Shown here piece by piece: positions 19,145-30,672 of a stretch of DNA of 64,000 nucleotides. Position 1 is the stretch's first letter, and every line of letters begins with the position of its first letter. Position numbers and translations under genes: made by a program. This DNA is from Mycobacteroides chelonae CCUG 47445 (GTDB taxonomy: Bacteria > Actinomycetota > Actinomycetes > Mycobacteriales > Mycobacteriaceae). The notes beneath the pieces were generated by a model, which saw only the letters and a program-made list of their open reading frames with translations, was not told where the DNA came from and searched no databases. Location: positions 2,294,001 to 2,358,000 of the forward strand of contig NZ_CP007220.1 in the NCBI RefSeq assembly GCF_001632805.1, written 5' to 3'.

Positions 19145-22099
19145 GTGGCCGACCGTCTGATCGTGCGGGGCGCGCGTGAGCACAACCTGCGCGGTATCGA
19201 CCTTGACCTACCCCGAGACAGCCTCATCGTCTTCACGGGCCTGTCCGGATCCGGGAAGTCCAGTCTGGCCTTTGACACCATCTTTGCCGAGGGGCAGCGC
19301 AGGTACGTCGAATCGCTGTCCGCGTACGCCCGCCAGTTCCTGGGGCAGATGGACAAGCCCGATGTTGACTTCATCGAGGGGTTGTCGCCTGCGGTATCGA
19401 TCGACCAGAAATCCACCAACCGCAACCCGCGGTCCACGGTGGGCACCATCACCGAGGTCTACGACTACCTGCGTCTGTTGTATGCGCGGGCCGGGACCCC
19501 ACACTGCCCGGTGTGCGGGGAGAAGATCGCCAAGCAAACCCCGCAGCAGATCGTGGATCAGGTGCTGGATATGGAGGAGGGCCTGCGGTTCCAGGTGCTC
19601 GCCCCCGTGGTCCGCACGCGCAAGGGCGAGTTCGTCGACCTCTTCGAGCAGCTGAACTCGCAGGGTTACAGCCGCATTCGGGTTGACGGCGTGGTGCATT
19701 CGCTCACCGACCCGCCCAAGCTCAAGAAGCAGGAGAAGCATGACATCGAGGTGGTCATCGACCGTCTCGCCGTCAAGGCCAGCTCCAAGCAGCGACTGAC
19801 GGACTCGGTGGAGACCGCGCTGCGCCTCGCCGACGGCATCGTCGTGCTCGAGTTCGTCGACGCCGAGGAAGATTCCCCGCACCGTGAACGCAGGTTCTCG
19901 GAGAAGCTCGCGTGCCCCAACGGTCACCCACTGGCCGTGGATGATCTTGAACCGCGGTCGTTTTCGTTCAACTCGCCCTACGGCGCCTGCCCCGAGTGCA
20001 CCGGTCTGGGAATCAAGAAGGAAGTGGATCCCGATCTGGTGGTCCCCGACCCGGATATGACGCTCGCCGAGGGCGCCATCGCACCCTGGTCGATGGGCCA
20101 GAACGCCGACTACTTCGTTCGGCTCATGGCGGGATTGGGCGACGCCCTCGGGTTCGATGTGGACACTCCCTGGAAGAAGCTTCCCGCGGCCGCCAAGAAG
20201 GCGATCCTGGACGGCTCGTCCGAGCAGGTTCATGTCCGTTACAAAAACCGATACGGCCGCACCCGCTCGTACTATGCCGAGTTCGAAGGCGTGCTGGCCT
20301 TCCTGCAGCGCCGCATGGAGCAGACCGAGTCCGAATGGGCCAAGGAACGCTACGAAGGCTTCATGCGGGACATCCCGTGTCCTGTGTGCAACGGAACCCG
20401 GCTCAAGCCGGAGATCCTCTCCGTGACGCTGACCGCGGGGGAGCACGGCACCAAATCGATCGCACAGGTCTGTGACCTGTCGATCGCCGAGTGCGCGCAG
20501 TTCCTCAACGCACTGACCCTCGGGCACCGTGAGCAAGCCATCGCGGGACAGGTACTCAAGGAAGTCCAGTTCCGGCTCGGGTTCCTCTTGGACGTGGGCC
20601 TGCAGTATCTGTCGTTGTCGCGCGCGGCGGGCACGCTCTCCGGTGGTGAGGCGCAGCGCATCCGGCTGGCCACCCAGATCGGCTCCGGTTTGGTGGGTGT
20701 GCTCTATGTGCTGGACGAGCCGTCCATCGGCCTGCATCAGCGCGATAACCGCCGACTCATCGAGACACTCACGCGGCTAAGGGATCTCGGTAACACGTTG
20801 ATCGTCGTCGAGCATGACGAGGACACCATCAAACACGCAGACTGGGTCGTCGACATCGGGCCCGCGGCGGGGGAGCACGGCGGCCAGGTGGTGCACAGCG
20901 GCACCTACGCCGAGCTGCTGAAAAACAAGCACTCCGTCACGGGCTCGTATCTTTCTGGGGCAGCGAGCATTCCGCTGCCACCGATGCGCCGTTCGATTGA
21001 TGCCAAGCGTCAGGTCACTGTGGTCGGTGCGCGCGAGCACAACCTCAAGGGCATCGACGTCTCCTTCCCGCTCGGGGTATTGACCTCGGTCACCGGAGTG
21101 TCGGGTTCGGGGAAGTCGACACTCGTCAACGACATCCTCGCCACGGTGTTGGCCAACAAACTCAACGGTGCACGGCAGGTCCCCGGCCGGCATACCCGCG
21201 TGACCGGCCTGGATCAGGTGGACAAGCTCGTGCGGGTGGACCAGTCACCTATCGGGCGCACACCGCGCTCCAATCCGGCTACCTACACAGGGGTGTTCGA
21301 CAAGATCCGCACACTGTTCGCGGCCACCACCGAGGCCAAGGTGCGTGGTTATCAACCCGGCCGGTTCTCGTTCAATGTCAAGGGCGGGCGCTGCGAAGCA
21401 TGTACGGGCGACGGCACCATCAAGATCGAGATGAACTTCCTTCCGGACGTATACGTTCCGTGCGAGGTGTGTCATGGTGCGCGCTACAACCGGGAGACAC
21501 TCGAGGTCCACTACAAAGGCAAGACCATCGCGCAAGTGCTGGACATGCCCATCGAGGAGGCCGCCGAGTTCTTCGAGCCCATCACTTCCATCCACCGGTA
21601 TCTGAACACGCTGGTGGAGGTCGGTCTGGGCTATGTGCGGCTGGGGCAGCCGGCTCCGACACTGTCCGGTGGTGAGGCGCAGCGCGTCAAGCTGGCTGCT
21701 GAGCTGCAGAAGCGCTCGACGGGCAAGACCGTCTACATCCTCGACGAGCCCACGACAGGGCTGCATTTCGAGGACATCCGCAAGCTGCTCACCGTGATCA
21801 ACGGCTTGGTCGACAAGGGCAACACCGTGATCGTGATCGAGCACAACCTCGATGTCATCAAGACGTCGGACTGGATCATCGACATGGGCCCCGAAGGCGG
21901 ATCGGGCGGCGGTTCCGTGGTGGCGCAGGGTGCACCGGAAGCGGTGGCTCAGACCGCGGGTAGCCACACCGGTGAGTTCCTCGCGGACATGTTGCCCAAG
22001 CCCCAACGCAACGGCAAGACCCCCGCCAAGGCTCCGGCGAAGAGCGCCGCAAAGTCGCCCGCCAAACCGCGGACCAGGAAGGTTGTCACTCCGGTCTAG
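19145..22099 (+). CDS. uvrA: Excinuclease ABC subunit A
   Basis: A 984-residue damage-recognition ATPase of nucleotide excision repair with two ABC modules. Walker A motifs are GLSGSGKSS (residues 32-40) and [12 protein letters not shown] signatures [12 protein letters not shown] and [12 protein letters not shown] and both Walker B/D-loops ([24 protein letters not shown]) are present. Zinc-finger cysteines include CPVCGEK, CPNG..CPEC and CEAC...CEVC. GTG 19145 is chosen because GGAAGGAG precedes it and MADRLIV is the conserved start. The C-terminus carries a Lys/Ala/Pro-rich basic tail of about 28 residues ([16 protein letters not shown]...) beyond the folded domain. The upstream promoter is of the DNA-damage type. 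Confidence 0.98.
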   Translation: MADRLIVRGAREHNLRGIDLDLPRDSLIVFTGLSGSGKSSLAFDTIFAEGQRRYVESLSAYARQFLGQMDKPDVDFIEGLSPAVSIDQKSTNRNPRSTVGTITEVYDYLRLLYARAGTPHCPVCGEKIAKQTPQQIVDQVLDMEEGLRFQVLAPVVRTRKGEFVDLFEQLNSQGYSRIRVDGVVHSLTDPPKLKKQEKHDIEVVIDRLAVKASSKQRLTDSVETALRLADGIVVLEFVDAEEDSPHRERRFSEKLACPNGHPLAVDDLEPRSFSFNSPYGACPECTGLGIKKEVDPDLVVPDPDMTLAEGAIAPWSMGQNADYFVRLMAGLGDALGFDVDTPWKKLPAAAKKAILDGSSEQVHVRYKNRYGRTRSYYAEFEGVLAFLQRRMEQTESEWAKERYEGFMRDIPCPVCNGTRLKPEILSVTLTAGEHGTKSIAQVCDLSIAECAQFLNALTLGHREQAIAGQVLKEVQFRLGFLLDVGLQYLSLSRAAGTLSGGEAQRIRLATQIGSGLVGVLYVLDEPSIGLHQRDNRRLIETLTRLRDLGNTLIVVEHDEDTIKHADWVVDIGPAAGEHGGQVVHSGTYAELLKNKHSVTGSYLSGAASIPLPPMRRSIDAKRQVTVVGAREHNLKGIDVSFPLGVLTSVTGVSGSGKSTLVNDILATVLANKLNGARQVPGRHTRVTGLDQVDKLVRVDQSPIGRTPRSNPATYTGVFDKIRTLFAATTEAKVRGYQPGRFSFNVKGGRCEACTGDGTIKIEMNFLPDVYVPCEVCHGARYNRETLEVHYKGKTIAQVLDMPIEEAAEFFEPITSIHRYLNTLVEVGLGYVRLGQPAPTLSGGEAQRVKLAAELQKRSTGKTVYILDEPTTGLHFEDIRKLLTVINGLVDKGNTVIVIEHNLDVIKTSDWIIDMGPEGGSGGGSVVAQGAPEAVAQTAGSHTGEFLADMLPKPQRNGKTPAKAPAKSAAKSPAKPRTRKVVTPV

Positions 22100-22109
22100 G
22101 GTGGCATTC

Positions 22110-23591
22110 ATGACTGACGAGGTAGTTGGTGAACCGTTCGTTCGTATCCTCGCCAACCTCGCGGAATCGGCACCCGATGCGCCGGCGGTCACCTGCGGTA
22201 CCGAGGTGGTCACCAGGGCCGAACTGGAGCGGCGTGCCACCGCCTTGGCGCACGCCTATCAGCGGCTGGGTGTTCAGCAGGGTGACCTCGTCACCATCGG
22301 GTTGCCGAACTCGGTGGAGTTCTTCGCGGCCCAAATCGCAGTGTGGAAGCTCGGTGCCACCCCACAACCGGTGTCCTGGCGGCTGCCGCTGGCCGAACGT
22401 CGGGCGATCGTCGAGCTGGCCGACTCGGCGCTCGTGGTCGGAGTCGATCCGGCCGATCATCCGGATCGAGTCTGTGTCCCAGCAGGATTCGAGCCCACGG
22501 CCGAAGACCACGCCGCGGGACCCCTACCCGAGGTGGTGTCGCCGGCCTGGAAGGCACCCACGTCGGGAGGCAGCACCGGCCGGCCCAAGATCATCCTGGC
22601 CCCCAGCCCCGCGGCCATCACCGGCCCTGCTGCGGGAGAGATCATGGGCATGCAGTCGGGAGACGCTCAGCTCGTCGCCGGACCGCTGTATCACAATGCG
22701 CCGCTGATGTTTTCATCGTACGGGCTGCTGCTTGGACATCATCTGATCGTGCAGCCGAAATTCGACGCTCTACAGGCTCTCGAACTGATCGACAAGCACA
22801 AGGTCACCTGGTTGCAGGTGGTTCCCACCATGATGTCGCGAATATTGCGCGAGGTTCGCCAGCATCCCGGCCGATTCGACCTGTCCAGCATCCGGGTGCT
22901 GTGGCACATGGCCGCCCCGTGTCCGGTGTGGTTGAAACAAGCATGGATCGACCTGCTGGGCCCCGAGGTGATTTGGGAGCTGTACGCGGGCACCGAGGCC
23001 ATCGGCGGCACCATCATCACCGGACCGGAGTGGTTGGCCCATCGCGGCTCCGTCGGCAAGCCCGCGCTCGGCGAGCTGGCGATCCTCGATGAGGAAGGAA
23101 ACCCGGTGCCCTCCGGGGAGGTGGGGGAGATCTTCATGCGCCCGTGGGAAGGCATGCCCAAGCCCTACAAGTACCTTGGCGCGGAGATCAAGCGGTTCGG
23201 AACATGGGAATCCATCGGTGATCTCGGCTGGCTCGACGACGACGGCTATCTCTACATGAGCGACCGGCGTACCGACCTGATCGTGACGGGTGGGGCCAAT
23301 GTGTTCCCCGCCGAAGTCGAGTCCGTCATGAACGGTTACCCCGGAGTGATCGACAGTGTCGTCGTGGGCCTGCCCGATGACGACCTCGGACAGGCCGTGC
23401 ATGCGGTCGTGCATGCCGAGCACAATGTGACCGAAGACCAACTGCGCGACTATCTGTTCGACCAGATTGTCCTCTACAAGGTCCCGCGCACCATCGAGTT
23501 CGTCGCCGAGCCGCTGCGTGAGGACTCAGGGAAGGTCCGACGCAGCCTCATCCGCGAGCAGGCTATTGCTCGTCGGGCAGCGACTGGCTAG
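22110..23591 (+). CDS. AMP-binding acyl-CoA synthetase (FadD-type)
   Basis: A 493-residue class I adenylate-forming enzyme that activates a carboxylic acid with ATP and transfers it to CoA. Motifs: the P-loop-like TSGGSTGRPKIILA, the A5 region WELYAGTEAIGG, the A7 Asp in IGDLGWLDDDGYLYMSDRRTD, and a C-terminal domain with a Lys in LREDSGKVRRS. Bile-acid/cholesterol side-chain ligases look similar, but the substrate is not deducible. ATG 22110 is preferred; GTG 22101 is possible. It starts 10 bases after uvrA and may be co-transcribed. Its 3' end overlaps the convergent small gene by 29 bases. Confidence 0.9.
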   Translation: MTDEVVGEPFVRILANLAESAPDAPAVTCGTEVVTRAELERRATALAHAYQRLGVQQGDLVTIGLPNSVEFFAAQIAVWKLGATPQPVSWRLPLAERRAIVELADSALVVGVDPADHPDRVCVPAGFEPTAEDHAAGPLPEVVSPAWKAPTSGGSTGRPKIILAPSPAAITGPAAGEIMGMQSGDAQLVAGPLYHNAPLMFSSYGLLLGHHLIVQPKFDALQALELIDKHKVTWLQVVPTMMSRILREVRQHPGRFDLSSIRVLWHMAAPCPVWLKQAWIDLLGPEVIWELYAGTEAIGGTIITGPEWLAHRGSVGKPALGELAILDEEGNPVPSGEVGEIFMRPWEGMPKPYKYLGAEIKRFGTWESIGDLGWLDDDGYLYMSDRRTDLIVTGGANVFPAEVESVMNGYPGVIDSVVVGLPDDDLGQAVHAVVHAEHNVTEDQLRDYLFDQIVLYKVPRTIEFVAEPLREDSGKVRRSLIREQAIARRAATG

Positions 23592-23808
23592 CTTCCTCGC
23601 GCATCGATCTGCGGATCTCCTCGATCCGCTCGGCGGCGGCCCGGTTTCTGGCCTCGAATTGCTCCTCCAGCGCACGACCCTCTTCGCTTTCGGCGTCCAA
23701 CTCGGCGGACCCGGCGGCGGTGCCGGATCGGGTTTCGATCTTCTCGCGCACCGACTCGAACGTCGGCACACCGCTGTCGGTGTATCCCGGATCAGGCGTA
23801 TCGGACAT
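23563..23808 (-). CDS. Small conserved hypothetical protein (Rv1638A-like)
   Basis: An 81-residue acidic, helical protein. It begins MSDTPDPGYTDSGVPTFESV and continues with a charged amphipathic helix (AEERIEEIRR type). No signal peptide or membrane segment is visible. It overlaps the end of the convergent fadD gene by 29 bases and follows the esterase gene on the same strand. Position and length recall Rv1638A of M. tuberculosis. Function is unknown. Confidence 0.8.
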   Translation of the reverse strand: MSDTPDPGYTDSGVPTFESVREKIETRSGTAAGSAELDAESEEGRALEEQFEARNRAAAERIEEIRRSMREEASQSLPDEQ

Positions 23809-23841
23809 AGCGCCCGACGCTACTCCGCTTGCGCGCAGCGG

Positions 23842-25209
23842 TTAGCGCGGCAACGGCACATCGGGCACCGTGGGCGTACCGATGCGGCTCGCCATCCAGG
23901 GCAGCGCCGACGTGAACGCTGTCTGCGCGAACGGCCACTTATGTTCACCGGGTTTGTGCTGCACCGTGCATGAGATTCCCTGTGCCGCACCGAGCTCGCA
24001 CAGTCGATGCGCAGCGCGGTCCTGATCGCTGAGCGGCACCGGCGCCGCCGCTCCCGGAACCGCTCCTGTACTGGTGATCGCCCCGGATCCGGCTCGGTGC
24101 ATTCCATTGACGTCGAACCATCCGGAGGTGTTCGTGTACCGCCCATTACGCGACATCACCGTGGCCGGGTCGAACTGCTCCCATGCCGCGGAGTCGCCGC
24201 CGAAAAGACGAGCAATGGTCTGTGCCTTGTTCCCGGTGTTCGGCGACATATCGCCGGCGATGTCCTCGAAGGCGCTGAACAGTTCGGGGTGTTTGACCGC
24301 AAGCGTCACCGCGCAGGTGCCACCCATCGACCAGCCCACCACACCCCAGTTCTGCGGCCGCGGGCTCACGCCAAAGCGCGACACCATAAAGGGGACAACG
24401 TCCTTCGTGAGATGGTCGGCGGAGTTACCGCGCGGGCCGTTCACGCATTCGGTGTCGTTGTTGAACGACCCGCCCGCGTCCACGAACACCATGACGGGGG
24501 CGTTTCCGCCGTGCTGGCTGGCGAAGGCATCCGCCACCTCGACGGCGTTGCCGCTGCGGATCCAGTCGCTCGGGGTGTTGAACTCGCCGCCGATCATCAT
24601 GATCGTCGGCAACTGGGTGCGGGTCGAATCAAACCATGCCGGCGGTAGGTAGACGATCTCCTGGCGATGGCGAAACCCACTGGCGTCGGCCGGGATATCC
24701 ACCGGCACGAGCTTGCCCTTGGTCATCGTCGGACCGCGGCGCTCCTCACGGGCAGCGGTCACCGTCGCCATATCCGCCTGGTTGGGCAGCGGGCCCGCGG
24801 TCAGCTGCGCCCATCCGGACTGGACGCTGCGCACATATCCGGTCCATTGGTTCAGCATCAGTGATCCGGAGAGGACCGCCAGCGGCACCGCGGTGACCGC
24901 GACCGCGCGACGCCACCAGCGCGCCGTACGCCAGCCCACCACCAGGACCGTGGCGGCCACACCGGTGAGCGCGATCCATACCCACAGCATCAGCGGAGCG
25001 GGATTGCCCCTGTCGGCCCAGCCCTCGGACTGGATGTACCAGTAGGCCCACGCGGCGAGGGTGCCACCGACGGCCACGGCAACGGGTAACCAGCGCCGAA
25101 ACCACCCACCAGTGCGCAGCCCTATTGCGATGACGAGCGCAAAACCGGCAATGACCTGCATGGAGACAGGGAAGCTCCCATGTAACAACGAGATGTCATG
25201 ACCGGACAC
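23842..25209 (-). CDS. Membrane-anchored alpha/beta-hydrolase esterase (Rv1639c-like)
   Basis: A 455-residue protein. Several N-terminal membrane helices (SMQVIAGFALVIAIGL, WLPVAVAVGGTLAAWAYWYI, WVWIALTGVAATVLVVGW, AVAVTAVPLAVLSGSL) precede an extracytoplasmic esterase domain related to antigen 85/esterase D. The nucleophile elbow is GWSMGGTCAV, with FVDAGGSFNNDTEC upstream and a late His in KPGEHKWPF. It is likely to act on lipids or on lysyl-phosphatidylglycerol-type products at the outer face of the membrane. The gene is downstream of lysX on the same strand (gap 86 bases), as in M. tuberculosis, which suggests a functional link. Confidence 0.88.
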   Translation of the reverse strand: MSGHDISLLHGSFPVSMQVIAGFALVIAIGLRTGGWFRRWLPVAVAVGGTLAAWAYWYIQSEGWADRGNPAPLMLWVWIALTGVAATVLVVGWRTARWWRRAVAVTAVPLAVLSGSLMLNQWTGYVRSVQSGWAQLTAGPLPNQADMATVTAAREERRGPTMTKGKLVPVDIPADASGFRHRQEIVYLPPAWFDSTRTQLPTIMMIGGEFNTPSDWIRSGNAVEVADAFASQHGGNAPVMVFVDAGGSFNNDTECVNGPRGNSADHLTKDVVPFMVSRFGVSPRPQNWGVVGWSMGGTCAVTLAVKHPELFSAFEDIAGDMSPNTGNKAQTIARLFGGDSAAWEQFDPATVMSRNGRYTNTSGWFDVNGMHRAGSGAITSTGAVPGAAAPVPLSDQDRAAHRLCELGAAQGISCTVQHKPGEHKWPFAQTAFTSALPWMASRIGTPTVPDVPLPR

Positions 25210-25295
25210 GCACCCATGATGGCCTAGATACCTGTGAATTGTCTGTCAGGTTTTCGACGAGTCCGGATACGGAATCCGAACAGATTCGCCGTGCC

Positions 25296-28200
25296 TTACC
25301 GGGGTTTGGCCAGCGGGAACGGCAGTGTCTCGCGGATGCTGCGCCCCGTGATGAGCATGACTACACGGTCGACTCCCATGCCCATACCGCCGGTGGGTGC
25401 CATGGCGTATTCCATCGCCCGCAGGAAGTCCTCATCGAGTTCCATGGCCTCGGCGTCGCCGCCCGCCGCCAGAAGTGACTGCTCGTACAGGCGTCGACGT
25501 TGCTCCACCGGGTCGGTCAACTCGGTATAGGCGGTGCCGAGTTCGACACCCCAGGCCACCAGGTCCCACCGCTCGGCCAGCCCGTCGGTGCTCCGGTGTG
25601 GGCGAGTCAGCGGGGACACCGAGACCGGAAAGTCACTGTAGAAGGTGGGTGTGGTGGTGTGCTTCTCGACGAGCTGCTCGTAGAGTTCCAGAGCCAGGTG
25701 CCCGGCATCCCACCGCGGATTGAACTGAACCTCCGCCGATCGGCAGAACCGCTGCAGCGTAGGCACTTCCGTTGTCGCATCGATCTGTTCGCCGAGGGCT
25801 CGAGACACTGCCTCGTGCAGCGGGATGATCGGCCACTCGCCACTGATGTCAACGGGAGCCAGCTTCCCGTCGGCGCCGTCCTCGCGGGGCCGCATCACCA
25901 CTTCACTGCCGTGCGCTGCCTTGGCGGCGTTCTGGATCAGCCGTTGGGTTGTCTTGGCCCAGGTCAGATAATCGGCGTGCGCCTGATACGCCTCCAACAG
26001 CGTGAATTCAGGGTTGTGGCTGAAGTCCACACCCTCATTGCGGAAGGCCCGGCCGAGCTCGAAGACCCGCTCCACGCCACCCACGCAGAGTCGCTTGAGG
26101 TACAGCTCCGGTGCGATACGCAGATAGAGGTCCAAGTTGTACGCGTTGATATGTGTCAGGAAGGGGCGCGCGTTGGCCCCGCCGTGCACCTGTTGCAAGA
26201 TCGGCGTCTCGACCTCTAAAAATCCTTGTGATAGCAAGGTGTTACGCAGTGAAGTGATGATGGCGCTGCGCGCCGCGATCTGGTCTCGGGCCTCTGGATT
26301 GATCGCCAGATCAAGGTATCGAGCACGCACCCGGGCCTCGGGGTCGGTGAGACCCTTGCGCTTATCGGGCAGCGGATGCAGGCATTTGCCGATGATTCGC
26401 CACGATCGCACCAGTACAGACCGGGTGCCGTTGTGTGACTGACCCATGACACCGCTGGCTTCGACCAGGTCGCCGAGGTCGATGGCGGCGGTGAACTCTT
26501 CATGCAGCAGGGGGTCGTCGATGAGCAGCTGCACCTCTGCCGACCAGTCGCGCAGCTGCGCGAAAAGCACACCGCCATAGTCACGGATGCGCAGCAGGCG
26601 ACCGCTGATGACGACCTCGGTACCGTCGGCGGCCGCCAGTGCCTCCGCGACGGTGTGGCTGGGTGGTGAGCCGGCCGGGTATGCGTCGATTCCCCGCTCC
26701 TGCAGGGCCGCAAGCTTGCCGAGCCGCACCTTGACCTGCTCGGGAACCCGCTGCAGCGCTGTGGACTGCGGTGGCAGGTCGGGGGCGGTGCCATCGTGGT
26801 GCAATAGTCCGGTGGCCACGATGGCCTGTGGCACCGCACTGTATTGACCGGTGTGCCGCGGCTTGTCCCGATTGCCGAACGGCAAGACCAGGAATCCCTC
26901 GGCGATCACCGAGGCGATGCCGATCCGGGGGATGAGCCGGGCATCCTCGTAGCAGGCGAACCGGGGCACCCATTCCGGCTGGTACTTCACGTTCGAGCGG
27001 TACAGCTGCTCGAACTGCCAGAACCGTGAGGCGAACATCAACACCGAACGCCACAGCCGGAGCACCGGGCCCGCGCCGATACGGGAGCCGTCCGCGTAGA
27101 CCGAGCGGAACATCACGAAGTTCAGGGAGACCCGGGTGATTCCCATGGCCTCTGCCCGAGTGAGCAGCTCGGTGACCATGAATTCTATTGTGCCGTTGGG
27201 TGATTGACGCGAACGACGCATCAATTCGAGGGATACCCCATTGGCGCCCCAGGGCACCAGCGACAGCATGGCGACGGCGTTGTCGTCGGAATCGACCGCC
27301 TCCACCAGTAGGCAGTCGCCATCGGTGGAATCACCCAACCGCCCGAGCGCCATGGAGAATCCGCGTTCGGTGTTACCGTCACGCCACAGGTCGGCGTTGG
27401 TGATGATCTGTTTCGCCTCGTCCGGCGTCAATTCGCGATGGCGGCGGATACGCACCGACAATCCCGAGCGCCGTGCGCGGTTGACGGCCTGGCGGACCGC
27501 CGCCATGTGCGGACCCGATATCGAGAACGACCGCGGGTACAGGATCGCCTCGTCGCCGAGTTCCAGTGCGTTCAGGCCGTGTTCCCGGTAGGCGAGCGCG
27601 CCCTCGGCGCTCGCACCCATCACCGCCGGCGCCCAGCCGTATGCCTGGCATACCTGCAGCCATGCGGCGATGGCCTGGCCCCATGCCGTTTTATCCCCGA
27701 TGGGGTCCGCGCTGACCAGGCAGACGCCCACCTCCACGCGATAGGTCACGGCTGCCCGGCCATTGGGCGCGAAGATGACGGCCTTGTCGCGACGGGTCGC
27801 GAAGTATCCGAGAGAGTCGTCCTGCCCATAACGCTCGAGCAGACCGCGGATCAGCGATTCGTCGTCACCGGTCAACGCGTTGACCGCGCGCTGGGAGCGG
27901 AACAACACGACGGCGGCGGACATCAATGCCAGCGCTCCGAACAGGCCGAAGAGCCAGTTCAGGAAGAGATGGGGGTGGCCGTCGAAGTACTCATGACCGG
28001 CAAGCGAGAAACCAGCCACGCGGTTGAGTGCCCACCAGAAACGGTCGGAGCGGGCCAGCGACCCCGGGAACATCTCCGTGAGGGCCCAGGCGACGAGTGT
28101 TCCCAGCGCCAAACCGCCGATGAGCACGGCGACAGCTTTGAGCGTCGCACCGCGACGGACCTTCGCGTAGAACTCGTGACGCGCCAGGATCAGCAGGATG

Positions 28201-28646
28201 ATCGTGCCGCCGTGGAGCACCAGCCCGAGTATCTCGACGGCGTCGCGGTGCTGGATGAGTCCGCCGATGTTGAGGGCCGACAGCACCGTCAGGTTGATCA
28301 GCAGAATCCACCACGCGATGCTCTTGCGCACCGCCAGGGCCGCCGCCAGCAGCGACAGCACGAAGGCCCACGCGAGGCTGGTATCGGGCCAGTCGAACAG
28401 ATACTCGTCGATAAAGGCACGAGGAACCTGCGTCAGGTGCCGGATGATCGGGGAGATGCTCGACAGAAAGATCATCGCCGCAAAAACCCCGACCAGCCAT
28501 CCGAAGAAGGTGGGTACCCAGTGCAGTTTCGAGGTAGATGAAGGAATTGGCTTGGGGGTCTTGCCGATCCCCGGGGCGGCTAGTGGCGATGAAGCGCGAA
28601 CCTCGGACGATGAGAGGCCTGCGCGAAGAGAATCAGACAACGTCAC
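25296..28646 (-). CDS. lysX: Bifunctional lysyl-tRNA synthetase/lysyl-phosphatidylglycerol transferase
   Basis: A 1116-residue fusion. The N-terminal half has about six membrane helices and a DUF2156/MprF-type transferase domain ([20 protein letters not shown]). The C-terminal half is a class II LysRS with an OB-fold ([15 protein letters not shown]), motif 2 region [21 protein letters not shown] and motif 3 [13 protein letters not shown]. It charges tRNA-Lys and adds lysine to phosphatidylglycerol, which reduces surface charge and sensitivity to cationic peptides. It corresponds to Rv1640c, which is known to contribute to resistance. GTG 28646 has a TATCCT -10 six bases upstream, predicting leaderless translation. 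Confidence 0.97.
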   Translation of the reverse strand: MTLSDSLRAGLSSSEVRASSPLAAPGIGKTPKPIPSSTSKLHWVPTFFGWLVGVFAAMIFLSSISPIIRHLTQVPRAFIDEYLFDWPDTSLAWAFVLSLLAAALAVRKSIAWWILLINLTVLSALNIGGLIQHRDAVEILGLVLHGGTIILLILARHEFYAKVRRGATLKAVAVLIGGLALGTLVAWALTEMFPGSLARSDRFWWALNRVAGFSLAGHEYFDGHPHLFLNWLFGLFGALALMSAAVVLFRSQRAVNALTGDDESLIRGLLERYGQDDSLGYFATRRDKAVIFAPNGRAAVTYRVEVGVCLVSADPIGDKTAWGQAIAAWLQVCQAYGWAPAVMGASAEGALAYREHGLNALELGDEAILYPRSFSISGPHMAAVRQAVNRARRSGLSVRIRRHRELTPDEAKQIITNADLWRDGNTERGFSMALGRLGDSTDGDCLLVEAVDSDDNAVAMLSLVPWGANGVSLELMRRSRQSPNGTIEFMVTELLTRAEAMGITRVSLNFVMFRSVYADGSRIGAGPVLRLWRSVLMFASRFWQFEQLYRSNVKYQPEWVPRFACYEDARLIPRIGIASVIAEGFLVLPFGNRDKPRHTGQYSAVPQAIVATGLLHHDGTAPDLPPQSTALQRVPEQVKVRLGKLAALQERGIDAYPAGSPPSHTVAEALAAADGTEVVISGRLLRIRDYGGVLFAQLRDWSAEVQLLIDDPLLHEEFTAAIDLGDLVEASGVMGQSHNGTRSVLVRSWRIIGKCLHPLPDKRKGLTDPEARVRARYLDLAINPEARDQIAARSAIITSLRNTLLSQGFLEVETPILQQVHGGANARPFLTHINAYNLDLYLRIAPELYLKRLCVGGVERVFELGRAFRNEGVDFSHNPEFTLLEAYQAHADYLTWAKTTQRLIQNAAKAAHGSEVVMRPREDGADGKLAPVDISGEWPIIPLHEAVSRALGEQIDATTEVPTLQRFCRSAEVQFNPRWDAGHLALELYEQLVEKHTTTPTFYSDFPVSVSPLTRPHRSTDGLAERWDLVAWGVELGTAYTELTDPVEQRRRLYEQSLLAAGGDAEAMELDEDFLRAMEYAMAPTGGMGMGVDRVVMLITGRSIRETLPFPLAKPR

Positions 28647-28652
28647 CTAGCG

Positions 28653-28658
28653 AGGATA
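28653..28658 (-). promoter_or_regulatory. -10 element of lysX (leaderless)
   Basis: TATCCT on the minus strand, exactly six bases before the lysX GTG. The hexamer and spacing are identical to the tetR gene at 1677. Confidence 0.5.
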
Positions 28659-28686
28659 GGCCGTGTAGCTGGCAGTTTACTGATGC

Positions 28687-29109
28687 TCAGCGCAAGTACT
28701 TCTCGCCAGGACCCTGACCGGGTTCGTCCGGAATGGCGCTGGCTTCCCGGAAGGCCTTCTGCAGACTCTGCAATCCGTCGCGGATCGGCGCAGCATGCGG
28801 ACCCAAGTACTCCACGGAAGCGGCGACCAGACCGGCAAGGGCCGTGATGAGCCGGCGCGCCTCGTCTAGATCACGATGCGGGCTTTCATCCGGATCAGGG
28901 GACGACAGCCCCAACTTCTCGGCGCTGGAGCTCATCAGCATCACAATGGCCTTGGTGATCACCTCGATCGCCGGAATGTCGGCAAGCTCGCGGACTTCCC
29001 CGGTAATGGACTGAGCGATCGTGGACTGGTCGTGATCATCGTGGTCAAGGTCATCGGTCACGGCTGCTAGACTGTCACGTGCGACCGTTCCCGGCTCCGT
29101 CGGGGACAT
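28687..29109 (-). CDS. DUF1844-domain protein
   Basis: A 140-residue protein. The acidic N-terminus (DDLDHDDHDQ) leads the DUF1844 core IPAIEVITKAIVMLMSSSAEKLGL and EARRLITALAGLVAASVEYLG, predicted as two helices. The function is unknown. It is commonly encoded divergently from infC in mycobacteria, as here. The reading frame is open further upstream across the infC coding region, but the ATG at 29109 is the only start that gives the conserved domain without that overlap. Confidence 0.85.
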   Translation of the reverse strand: MSPTEPGTVARDSLAAVTDDLDHDDHDQSTIAQSITGEVRELADIPAIEVITKAIVMLMSSSAEKLGLSSPDPDESPHRDLDEARRLITALAGLVAASVEYLGPHAAPIRDGLQSLQKAFREASAIPDEPGQGPGEKYLR

Positions 29110-29346
29110 CAAGTGGAGTCCCGCTCCCACCGCTGGCCAACAAGGTACAGCGGTCCGGTCCAGCCACCTTGGGTGGTTGTTCTGCGTTATGCAGGACGGC
29201 GTATGTCGTCGTGACCGGTCGGCTTCGGGCCCTGCCATGTGCAGGGCTTTTCTGTTCGTAATGAGCAGAGTGCTGATGGACCCGCTTTTGTCCCCGTCGA
29301 ACCGTGCCGCGGTCACGACAGATAGAGGACGAGCCAGGGAGGCCAC
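29110..29346 (+). promoter_or_regulatory. infC leader region with a candidate leader ORF
   Basis: A 237-base region between the DUF1844 gene and infC. It holds an intrinsic terminator (29229-29256). A 60-codon open frame (GTG 29079 to TAA 29261) ends just after the terminator U-tract; its reality is uncertain. GCAGG near 29191 could pair with CCTGC of the terminator stem as a competing structure. The Shine-Dalgarno AGGGAGG for infC is at 29336-29342. The layout suggests attenuation of the IF3/L35/L20 operon. Confidence 0.5.
29229..29256 (+). terminator. Intrinsic terminator in the infC leader
   Basis: GCCCTGC (29229-29235), loop CATGT, GCAGGGC (29241-29247), then TTTTCTGTT. The stem is perfect and carries a U-tract. 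It lies about 90 bases before the infC start, in the position of an attenuator. Confidence 0.75.
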
Positions 29347-29961
<615 letters not shown>

Positions 29962-29992
29962 TACGGAAAACGAAGGAACAGGGAACCCCAAG

Positions 29993-30187
29993 ATGCCCAA
30001 GGCCAAGACCCACAGCGGTGCGTCGAAGCGCTTCCGCACCACCGGAAGCGGAAAGATCGTGCGCCAGAAGGCGAACCGTCGCCACCTGCTGGAGCACAAG
30101 CCCACCACCCGCACCCGCCGTCTCGACGGCCGCGCGGTGGTAGCGGAGAACGACACCAAGCGCGTCAAGAAGATGCTGACCGGCTAG
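29993..30187 (+). CDS. rpmI: 50S ribosomal protein L35
   Basis: A 64-residue basic ribosomal protein with the typical start [20 protein letters not shown] and C-terminal KRVKKMLTG. It is the second gene of the IF3-L35-L20 operon, 31 bases after infC, with AAGGAA upstream of the ATG. Length and sequence are normal for actinobacteria. Confidence 0.98.
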   Translation: MPKAKTHSGASKRFRTTGSGKIVRQKANRRHLLEHKPTTRTRRLDGRAVVAENDTKRVKKMLTG

Positions 30188-30250
30188 CGGCCGCGTTCAC
30201 GATCACCCCAATACACAGCACCACGCTTCATCACTAGAAGGAACAAATTT

Positions 30251-30640
30251 ATGGCACGCGTGAAAAGGGCCGTCAACGCCCAGAAGAAGCGCCGGACAAT
30301 CCTGAAGGCCTCCAAGGGCTACCGCGGCCAGCGGTCGCGCCTGTACCGGAAGGCCAAGGAGCAGCAGCTGCACTCGCTGACCTACGCATACCGGGACCGT
30401 CGCGCTCGCAAGGGTGAGTTCCGCAAGCTGTGGATCGCGCGTATCAACGCCGCGGCTCGCGCCAACGACATCACCTACAACCGCTTCATCCAGGGTCTGA
30501 AGATCGCGGGCGTCGAGGTTGACCGTAAGAACCTCGCCGAGCTGGCCGTCAGCGATGCTGCCGCGTTCACCGCGCTGGTTGAGGTCGCCAAGGCCGCGCT
30601 GCCTGAGGATGTCAACGCTCCGGCCGGGGAAGCCGCCTGA
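30251..30640 (+). CDS. rplT: 50S ribosomal protein L20
   Basis: A 129-residue 23S rRNA-binding assembly protein. The N-terminal basic extension ([20 protein letters not shown]) and globular domain ([18 protein letters not shown]) are typical. In other bacteria L20 represses its own operon by binding leader RNA; I see no clear L20 mimic here. AAGGAACAAAT precedes the ATG. A very strong terminator follows 55 bases after the stop, inside the next gene. Confidence 0.98.
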   Translation: MARVKRAVNAQKKRRTILKASKGYRGQRSRLYRKAKEQQLHSLTYAYRDRRARKGEFRKLWIARINAAARANDITYNRFIQGLKIAGVEVDRKNLAELAVSDAAAFTALVEVAKAALPEDVNAPAGEAA

Positions 30641-30672
30641 GCGACTCGGCTCTGACTGAGCGGTCACAGACA

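Noticed and set aside
19026..19145. LexA (SOS) box upstream of uvrA or uvrB
   Set aside because: I looked for TCGAAC-N4-GTTCGA and close variants; only half-sites occur in this part of the window.
19208..20737. 509-codon minus-strand open frame within uvrA
   Set aside because: Antisense shadow of uvrA with low-complexity composition and no start signal.
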